Source of the DNA: an uncultured Tessaracoccus sp. | Lineage (GTDB): Bacteria; Actinomycetota; Actinomycetes; Propionibacteriales; Propionibacteriaceae | Assembly (NCBI RefSeq): GCF_947255005.1 | Contig: NZ_CAMYFI010000074.1 | Span: 1-9,928, forward strand | DNA: 9,928 bases | Reading direction: 5' to 3' | Shown: positions 4,361 through 9,928 of the stretch, piece after piece | Layout of the letters: every line of letters begins with the position of its first letter | Position numbering within the stretch: position 1 is the first letter of the stretch | Made by a program: the position numbers and the translations under genes | The notes under the pieces: generated by a model | Database searches by the model: none | Seen by the model: the letters and a program-made list of their open reading frames with translations, nothing else | What the model was told of the DNA's origin: nothing

Positions 4361-5629
4361 ATGTTCACACCGCAAGCCCCCGTTTCTCGCCGTGGTTTTC
4401 TAGGCGCCACCGGCCTTGCCGCAGGCACTTCCCTGCTCTCTGCCTGCGGCTCAGGGTCGGGCAACCCAGACGGCGTCGTCACCATGGGCTCGTACCAGTC
4501 CGATGACGTCCCGAAGAAGGCCTTCGCCGAGATGATGGCTGGCTTCAAGCAGGGCGAAGTGAAGATCAACACGATCCAGCACGAAACCTTCAAGGAGGGC
4601 GTCAACAACTACCTCCAGGGGAACCCCGACGACACGTTCACTTGGTTCGCAGGCTACCGCGCCCGCAACTTCGCGGATAAGGGGCTTGTCGGCGACCTCT
4701 CAGACGTCTGGGAGAAGATCGACGGCATGCCCGATTCGATGAAGGTTGCGTCCTCGGATTCCAAGGGCCGACAGATCTTCATCCCCAGCACCTACTACCC
4801 ATGGGCCGTCTTCTATCGCCCGAGCCTGTTCAAGGAACGTGGCTACGCGGAACCCAAGACCTTCGACGAGTGGCTCGCCCTCTCCGAGCAGATGATGAAG
4901 GACGGCATCAGCCCTATCGCCTTCGCGGCTAAGGACGGTTGGGAGGCCATGGGCACGTTCGACATGCTGAACCTGCGCGTCAATGGCTACGACTACCACG
5001 TCTCACTCATGGCCGGTAAGGAGGCCTGGGACGGGGAACAGGTCAAGAACGTGTTCAAGGCTTGGAAGGAGCTTCTGGCATTCCACCAACCCGACGCGCT
5101 CGGACGCACCTGGCAGGAAGCCTCGCAGGGCCTCATCCAGAACAAGTCCGGCGTCTACGTGATGGGCATGTTCCTGCAGCAGCAGTTCGCTGAGGCTGGG
5201 TTGGAAGACGACCTCGATTTCTTCGTCTTCCCTGAGTTCGACTCCAAGATAGGCGCCAAGGTGGTAGAAGCCCCCGTCGATGGATTCATGATGGCGGCTA
5301 GACCCAAGAACGAGAAGCTCGCCAAGGAGCTGCTCGCCTACCTCGCCACACCCGAGGCGGTCGGCGTCACGGTCAAGTCCGACCCTTCGGTGATCGCCGC
5401 CAACTCAAAGGCGGACCAGAGCACCTACAACGCGCTCCAGAAGAAAGCCGTGACGATCATCGAGCAGGCCGAGGCCATCTCGCAGTTCTTGGACCGCGAC
5501 TCGCGCCCTGACTTCGCCAACACCGTCGTCGGGCCCGCGCTGCAGTCTTTTGTCAAGGACCCTGCACAGATCGACTCCATCCTCACCAACGTCGAGGCCC
5601 AAAAGAAGTCGATCTTTGGAAATGAGTGA
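4361..5629 (+). CDS. Sugar ABC transporter substrate-binding lipoprotein (Tat-type signal)
   Basis: A 422-residue extracytoplasmic solute-binding protein of the family-1 (CUT1, oligosaccharide) type, which captures sugar outside the membrane and delivers it to the two permeases encoded next. The N-terminus has a twin-arginine signal, SRRGFLGATG (residues 9-18), then a hydrophobic stretch ending in the lipobox LLSAC. Cys29 would be lipidated, so export is probably by Tat with lipoprotein anchoring. The mature part has typical SBP stretches such as GNPDDTFTWFAGYRARNFADK and TYYPWAVFYRPSLFKERGY followed by TFDEWLALSEQM. Length is normal for the family. The start was chosen from the AAAGGAGG site and the signal-peptide layout. 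It is the first gene of the operon, directly under O1/O2, and the permease gene starts 13 nt after its stop. The substrate cannot be read from sequence; the downstream GH2 enzyme suggests a beta-galactoside or related oligosaccharide. Confidence 0.92.
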   Translation: MFTPQAPVSRRGFLGATGLAAGTSLLSACGSGSGNPDGVVTMGSYQSDDVPKKAFAEMMAGFKQGEVKINTIQHETFKEGVNNYLQGNPDDTFTWFAGYRARNFADKGLVGDLSDVWEKIDGMPDSMKVASSDSKGRQIFIPSTYYPWAVFYRPSLFKERGYAEPKTFDEWLALSEQMMKDGISPIAFAAKDGWEAMGTFDMLNLRVNGYDYHVSLMAGKEAWDGEQVKNVFKAWKELLAFHQPDALGRTWQEASQGLIQNKSGVYVMGMFLQQQFAEAGLEDDLDFFVFPEFDSKIGAKVVEAPVDGFMMAARPKNEKLAKELLAYLATPEAVGVTVKSDPSVIAANSKADQSTYNALQKKAVTIIEQAEAISQFLDRDSRPDFANTVVGPALQSFVKDPAQIDSILTNVEAQKKSIFGNE

Positions 5630-5642
5630 CGGAGGTTCACCC

Positions 5643-6551
5643 ATGAGCAACACCACTCACACAAGACGGCGAAACCGCAATCTCCTCCTGTCCAGGACTG
5701 ACAAACTAGTCCTGAGCCTGATGCTGGGAATTCCCGTCCTCGTTGTCGTCGGACTCGTCTGGGGACCGGCCCTGATCACCGTGCTCTTGTCGATGACGTC
5801 CTGGGACGGCATCGGCGGGCTTTCTGACATCAAGTGGGTGGGTGGCCAGAACTACGTGGATCTGGCCACCATCTACCCTCCCTTCTGGCCTGCGCTGTGG
5901 CACAACGTGCTCTGGCTGCTCGTCCTCTTCGCCGTGTTTACCCCGCTGGGTATGCTTTTCGCGGTCTTTCTGGACAAGGAACTGCGCGGCACCCGCTTCT
6001 ACCAAACAGCGTTCTACCTTCCCGTGGTCCTGTCCGCAGCGCTCGTCGGATTCGTCTGGCAACTCATGTACAGCCGCGACCAAGGCCTGCTGAACGCGCT
6101 GCTGGGCACCTCGATCGACTGGTACGGGGATTCCTCCATCAACCTGTGGGCGGCGATCATCGCCAATGGGTGGCGCCACACCGGCTACATCATGTTGCTG
6201 TATCTCTCAGGTCTGAAGGGCGTCGATCCTAGCCTGCGTGAGGCTGCCAGCATGGACGGCGCCAGCCAGACCAAGACCTACCTACAGGTCATTTTCCCGG
6301 TGATGCGTCCAGTGAACATCATCGTGCTGACCATCACCTTCATTGAGGGGCTGAGGGCCTTCGACATCGCTTGGATCATCAACCGTGGCCGCAACGGACT
6401 GGAGCTGATCTCGACGCTGGTGACCACCAACGTCGTCGGTGAAGCCAGCCGGATCGGCTTCGGCTCAGCGCTGGCGACGATCATGCTGCTGATCAGTTCC
6501 ATCTTCATCGTCATCCAACTCCGAGTGGTCATGAAGGGAGAAGAGTCATGA
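5643..6551 (+). CDS. Sugar ABC transporter permease 1 (CUT1, MalF-like)
   Basis: A 302-residue inner-membrane protein with about six hydrophobic segments (approximately 22-48, 86-108, 118-140, 165-190, 222-243, 272-295). It forms half of the translocation channel. The cytoplasmic EAA loop that contacts the ATPase is clear: EAASMDGA at residues 200-207, then IFPVMRP (217-223). A basic N-terminal tail (TRRRNRN) precedes the first helix. The start is the ATG at 5643, with GGAGG (5631-5635) 7 nt upstream; the frame is open further 5' into the binding-protein gene but without comparable support. Its end overlaps the next permease start in an ATGA junction, indicating translational coupling. Confidence 0.93.
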   Translation: MSNTTHTRRRNRNLLLSRTDKLVLSLMLGIPVLVVVGLVWGPALITVLLSMTSWDGIGGLSDIKWVGGQNYVDLATIYPPFWPALWHNVLWLLVLFAVFTPLGMLFAVFLDKELRGTRFYQTAFYLPVVLSAALVGFVWQLMYSRDQGLLNALLGTSIDWYGDSSINLWAAIIANGWRHTGYIMLLYLSGLKGVDPSLREAASMDGASQTKTYLQVIFPVMRPVNIIVLTITFIEGLRAFDIAWIINRGRNGLELISTLVTTNVVGEASRIGFGSALATIMLLISSIFIVIQLRVVMKGEES

Positions 6552-7432
6552 CGACAACCACTGCCGGCAAACGCAACCAAGGCATTCGCCCGATGCGTAT
6601 CCTCCTCCAGATCTTCCTCATGGTCATGGCTCTCCTGTGGCTGTTCCCACTGCTTTGGGCACTGTTCAACTCGTTTAGGGACTACAGCTACACCTTGCAG
6701 CACGGGTATCTGTCCTTCGGCGGGTTCACCCTGGATAACTACGTACAAGCCTGGGAGCGGGGCGGATTCACCAACAGCTTCATCAACTCGGCCATCATCA
6801 CGCTCACAGCCGTCGTGGTGACCCTGGTGCTCTCCTCATGCGCTGGCTTCGTGTTGGCTCGCTACAGCTTTCGCTTCAACCTCTCCATGTTGGCGGTGTT
6901 CGTCGCGGCCAACCTCCTGCCGCCGCAGTCCCTGCTCATCCCCATCTACCGCATGTTCCGAGCGGTGGAACTACCCTATTGGCTCTCGTCCTCTGGCTCG
7001 TTGCTGGACTCGCACCTGGGCGTCATCATCGTCAACGTCGCGTTCCAGACCGGGTTTTGTACCTTCGTCCTCAGCAACTACATCAAGACGCTGCCGAAGG
7101 AGATCTACGAGTCCGCCATGCTCGACGGGGCCTCCATCTGGACGCAGTTCGCGGGGCTGACAATCCCGCTGCTACGCCCACCGCTGGCCGCACTCGCCAC
7201 GCTGCAGACCGCATGGATCTACAACGAGTTCTTCTGGGCGACGGTGCTGATGCAATCGGGAGACAAGTTCCCTGTGACAAGTTCCCTAAACAATCTCAAG
7301 GGCGCGTTCTTCACGGATTACAATCTCCTGTCAGCAGGATCCATCATCGCCGCACTACCGGTACTCGCAGTGTTCTTCATCCTGCAAAAGCAGTTCGTCG
7401 CCGGCCTCACGCTGGGCGCAACGAAGGGATAG
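6548..7432 (+). CDS. Sugar ABC transporter permease 2 (CUT1, MalG-like)
   Basis: A 294-residue membrane protein, partner of the preceding permease. It has a long first helix (about 17-38, LQIFLMVMALLWLFPLLWAL), the family-typical NSFR after it, four to five further hydrophobic segments, and the EAA loop as ESAMLDGA (residues 188-195) followed by IPLLRPPL. It ends with the common GLTLGATKG motif of CUT1 MalG-type permeases. The ATG at 6548 overlaps the upstream TGA. No gene for the ATP-binding subunit follows; instead a LacI-family regulator begins 11 nt after the stop. Confidence 0.93.
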   Translation: MTTTTAGKRNQGIRPMRILLQIFLMVMALLWLFPLLWALFNSFRDYSYTLQHGYLSFGGFTLDNYVQAWERGGFTNSFINSAIITLTAVVVTLVLSSCAGFVLARYSFRFNLSMLAVFVAANLLPPQSLLIPIYRMFRAVELPYWLSSSGSLLDSHLGVIIVNVAFQTGFCTFVLSNYIKTLPKEIYESAMLDGASIWTQFAGLTIPLLRPPLAALATLQTAWIYNEFFWATVLMQSGDKFPVTSSLNNLKGAFFTDYNLLSAGSIIAALPVLAVFFILQKQFVAGLTLGATKG

Positions 7433-7443
7433 GAACAAATCGC

Positions 7444-8457
7444 ATGAGCACCACGATCGAGGATGTCGCACGAGTCGCGGGGGTTTCTCGCGGCACCGTG
7501 AGCCGTGTGCTCAACGGGGCGTCAAACGTGTCCGATGCTGCACGCGATGCGGTTCAAAAGGCGGTCGAGAGGACGGGCTACCGTCTCAACTCACACGCCC
7601 GGGCACTCGCATCGGGACGCAACCATGCTGTCGCAGTTTTGTTGACGCAGCCCTCCGACGAACTCTTTGACGATCCGACCATTCACGAACTCGTGAAGGG
7701 AGTATCGGAGGGTTTCGGCGACAGCTCGGATGCCCTCCTGCTCCTCCTTGCAGGTAGCGAGGTGGAGCGACGAAGGACCGCCCCGTTCCTCGACCGTCGC
7801 CGCATCGACGGCGTGGTGCACCTGACGCCACACATGACCGACCCCTTGCTAGACCGCATCATCGCCGCGGATCTTCCCGTTGCGGTCTGCGGTCGGCTCT
7901 CAGAGCGTTTCCTGGGGCCAAACGTTCGCACGGCGACAATCGACGACCTCACCGGCGCCACCGCAGCTGCCCGGCATCTGCTGGCCTGCGGTGCCCGCCG
8001 GGTGGCGATCATCACCGGCCCGGAGGACGCACCTGGCGCCGAATTACGACTCAAGGGGGCACGCTCGGGGCTCGGCGTCCATTATGATCCCCGGCTCGTC
8101 CGCTACGGGGATTACGGCCCTACCTCGGGTGCCGCGGCGATGGAGGACTTGCTTCAACACCATCCGGATATCGATGCCGTCTTCTGCGCATCGGATCGCA
8201 TGGCCGCCGGTGCATACCGTAGCCTCGAAGCTCATGAGAAACGCATCCCGAACGACGTACAAGTCGTTGGCTTCGACGACCACGAGATTAGCCGAGAACT
8301 CATGCCCGCGCTGACCACCATCCATCAACCCATCCAGTACCTCGGGGAACAGGCAATCCTTATGCTGCAGTCGATGATCGCAGGTAAGGATCCCGGTCAC
8401 CGCTTGTTCCCCACACACCTCGTCGTGCGTGAATCCACTCTCAATCCAGCCCGCTGA
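7444..8457 (+). CDS. LacI-family transcriptional repressor of the operon
   Basis: A 337-residue DNA-binding regulator. The N-terminal helix-turn-helix is IEDVARVAGVSRGTVSRVLNG (residues 5-25, split as IEDVARVAGVSRG and TVSRVLNG), with the hinge-helix segment YRLNSHARALASGR at 46-59. The rest is a periplasmic-binding-protein-like effector domain containing CASDRMAAGAYRSL, VQVVGFDDHE and LTTIHQP, all characteristic of LacI/GalR proteins. The start is the ATG at 7444; upstream AAGGGAT/AGGA gives a modest ribosome site, and the longer open frame beginning at 6838 overlaps the permease and is not credible. It lies inside the operon it probably controls, so autoregulation through O1/O2 is expected. 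The operator type resembles that of CebR, which responds to cellobiose in Streptomyces; the effector here is unknown. Confidence 0.92.
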   Translation: MSTTIEDVARVAGVSRGTVSRVLNGASNVSDAARDAVQKAVERTGYRLNSHARALASGRNHAVAVLLTQPSDELFDDPTIHELVKGVSEGFGDSSDALLLLLAGSEVERRRTAPFLDRRRIDGVVHLTPHMTDPLLDRIIAADLPVAVCGRLSERFLGPNVRTATIDDLTGATAAARHLLACGARRVAIITGPEDAPGAELRLKGARSGLGVHYDPRLVRYGDYGPTSGAAAMEDLLQHHPDIDAVFCASDRMAAGAYRSLEAHEKRIPNDVQVVGFDDHEISRELMPALTTIHQPIQYLGEQAILMLQSMIAGKDPGHRLFPTHLVVRESTLNPAR

Positions 8458-8472
8458 ACATCCTTGCTTTCG

Positions 8473-8480
8473 GAAAGGAA
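8473..8480 (+). promoter_or_regulatory. Ribosome binding site of lacZ
   Basis: GAAAGGAA lies shortly before the ATG at 8485, in the 27-nt gap after the repressor gene. No separate promoter or operator is visible in that gap, so lacZ is probably transcribed with the upstream genes. Confidence 0.65.
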
Positions 8481-8484
8481 ACCC

Positions 8485-9883
8485 ATGTCGACTCCCGACG
8501 AAACCCACCGCATCCTCGAGTCCACCGCTCCTGGCGATGGTATTCCGCCGAGGGCATGGCGGCGCGACGAGCAGTACGTCCACTCTCTCGACGGGACCTG
8601 GCGCTTCTTGCTCTCCCCCAGCGTGGCAGAGGCGCCCTCGCACTGCGATGCCGCAGACTACGACGACAGCGCCTGGGATGAACTCACCCTGCCGTGCCAC
8701 TGGGTACTCGAAGGCGACGGTAAGTACGGGCGGCCGGCATACACCAACGTCAAGCTCCCCATCCCCATGGACCCGCCGCACGCACCCGACGAGAACCCTA
8801 TCGGCGACCATCGGCGCGCGTTCGAGCTACCAGAAGGCTGGGACCAACACCAGCAGATACTGCTGCGCTTCGACGGCGTGGAGTCGCTCGGCATCGTCGC
8901 CGTCAACGGTCAGCACGTCGGCGTGCTGCGCGGCTCGCGGCTACCTTCTGAGCTCGACATCACCGACGTGGTGCGCCCCGGCACCAACTCCGTGCATGTG
9001 CGCGTCGCGCAGTGGTCGGCGCAGACCTACGTCGAAGACCAAGACCAGTGGTGGCTGCCCGGCATCTTCCGCTCGGTCACACTCGTCGCGCGCCCCGAGG
9101 GGTGCATCACCGATCACTGGGTGAACGGCGCCTACGACCACACCACGGGTGCCGGCACGCTCACCGTCGAAATGCCCGACAACGCCTTCCCGGTGCGCAT
9201 CCACGCAGCCGAGCTCGACGTCGACGTCACCTGGAACTCGCCTGCCGACGTGCAGCCCATCGTCATCGACGACGTGACCCCCTGGAGCCCCGACCGCCCA
9301 GCACTCACCACCGTCGAGATCTCCAATGCGACGGATCACGTCACCGTACGCGTGGGGTTCCGCACCGTCGAAATCCGCGGTGACCAGTGGCTCGTGAACG
9401 GCACACCGATCAGGCTGCGAGGCGTCAACCGCCACGAGTTCCATCCCGAGAAGGGCCGCGTCTTCGACGAGGCAGACTGCCTCGAGGGCATGCTGCTGAT
9501 GAAGCGCCACAACCTCAACGCTATCCGCACCAGCCACTATCCGCCGCATCCCCGACTGCTCGACCTCGCTGACGAGCTGGGTTTCTGGGTGATCGACGAG
9601 TGCGATCTGGAGACCCACGCGTTCGGCTTCGTCGGCTGGGAGAATAACCCCAGCGACGACCCCAACTGGCGCGACGCGTACGTGCAGCGCATGGAGCGCA
9701 TGATCCACCGCGACCGCAACCATCCGTCGATCATCGCGTGGAGCTTGGGCAACGAATCGGGCAGCGGCGCGAACCTAGCCGCCATGGCCGACGCCACGCA
9801 CCGCCTCGACCCCACCCGCCCCGTGCATTACGAGAGCGACTACGAATCCGCCTACACCGATATCGTCTCGCGCATGTATAGCC
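8485..9883 (+). CDS. lacZ: Beta-galactosidase, GH2 family, 3'-truncated by adapter
   Basis: About 466 genuine codons are present, under half of a LacZ-type enzyme of about 1000 residues. Recognisable parts: the N-terminal sugar-binding (jelly-roll) domain with SLDGTWRF (34-41), LPCHWVLEG, RFDGVES, and the DQWWLPGIFRSV strand typical of GH2; an immunoglobulin-like domain; then the start of the TIM barrel with LRGVNRHEFHPEKG, LLMKRHNLNAIRTSHYPPHP, VIDECDLETHAFG and NHPSIIAWSLGNESG. Glu424 in SLGNESG is the acid/base residue equivalent to Glu461 of E. coli LacZ. The nucleophile glutamate lies beyond the cut. No signal peptide is seen, so the enzyme should be cytoplasmic, acting on sugar imported by the ABC system. 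The reading frame runs on into synthetic adapter without a stop, so a naive translation would gain an artificial tail (VSYTHLRAHETSWI). Truncation is an assembly artefact, not a pseudogene. Confidence 0.93.
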
Positions 9884-9928
9884 CTGTCTCTTATACACAT
9901 CTCCGAGCCCACGAGACGTCCTGGATAA
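9884..9928 (+). other. Illumina Nextera transposase/i7 adapter read-through at contig end
   Basis: Positions 9884-9902 are CTGTCTCTTATACACATCT, the Tn5 mosaic end as used in Nextera libraries, and 9903-9917 (CCGAGCCCACGAGAC) complete the read-2/i7-side adapter. The last 11 bases fit a 10-nt index (GTCCTGGATA) followed by the first A of the adapter that comes after the index. This is synthetic sequence left by incomplete trimming and not part of the genome. Confidence 0.98.

Noticed and set aside
5550..5642. Earlier start for permease 1 inside the binding-protein gene
   Set aside because: The extension is a frame shadow; GGAGG and the ATG at 5643 fit better.
6838..7443. A 539-codon reading frame that would extend the LacI-family gene 5'
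   Set aside because: The extra part overlaps permease 2 in another frame and has no family resemblance. The repressor homology begins exactly at the ATG at 7444.
8485..9928. Naturally truncated or pseudogenised lacZ
   Set aside because: The break coincides exactly with synthetic Nextera adapter, so the truncation is technical.

Overview
The window is high-GC DNA with actinobacterial features: a two-lipoyl, actinobacterial-type E2 acyltransferase, a Tat-exported lipoprotein binding protein, a sugar ABC operon without its own ATPase, and LacI operators of the TGGGAGCGCTCCCA type. A relative of the Propionibacteriaceae is a guess; nothing here fixes the genus.

Left part (1-742): two minus-strand genes. 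A small conserved protein of unknown function (109 aa) is followed after one base by the first 78 codons of an AGE/YihS-family sugar epimerase or isomerase that runs off the left edge. They diverge from sucB/dlaT (743-2485), the E2 of the 2-oxoacid dehydrogenase complexes. sucB has a clear promoter (673-701) and two lipoyl domains carried on a perfect 203-bp direct repeat. A GC-rich hairpin follows sucB.

Middle (2590-4190): an apparently intact IS481-family element (2632-4043, 1412 bp). It has 54-bp imperfect terminal inverted repeats (48/54), TGT...ACA tips and a 14-bp target duplication. Removing the element and one duplicate restores a near-perfect 21-bp-arm palindrome, so it landed in the loop of a REP-like palindromic repeat. 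A diverged second copy of that palindrome lies just to the right.

Right part (4198-9883): a catabolic operon for a beta-linked sugar. The order is promoter with two LacI/CebR-type operators, Tat-lipoprotein substrate-binding protein, two CUT1-type permeases, LacI-family repressor, and GH2 beta-galactosidase (lacZ). Genes are closely spaced and all on the plus strand. The likely logic is import of a beta-galactoside or related oligosaccharide, cytoplasmic hydrolysis by LacZ, and feedback by the encoded repressor on the two operators. The transport ATPase is absent and presumably supplied from elsewhere (MsiK-like).

The window ends in non-biological sequence. Positions 9884-9917 are the Illumina Nextera transposase/i7 adapter and 9918-9928 look like an index plus one adapter base. 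lacZ is therefore cut artificially after about 466 codons. I see no tRNA, rRNA or CRISPR array. Apart from the IS/palindrome structure, the perfect lipoyl repeat and the adapter, this is fairly ordinary sequence, and I found no convincing undescribed multi-gene system.
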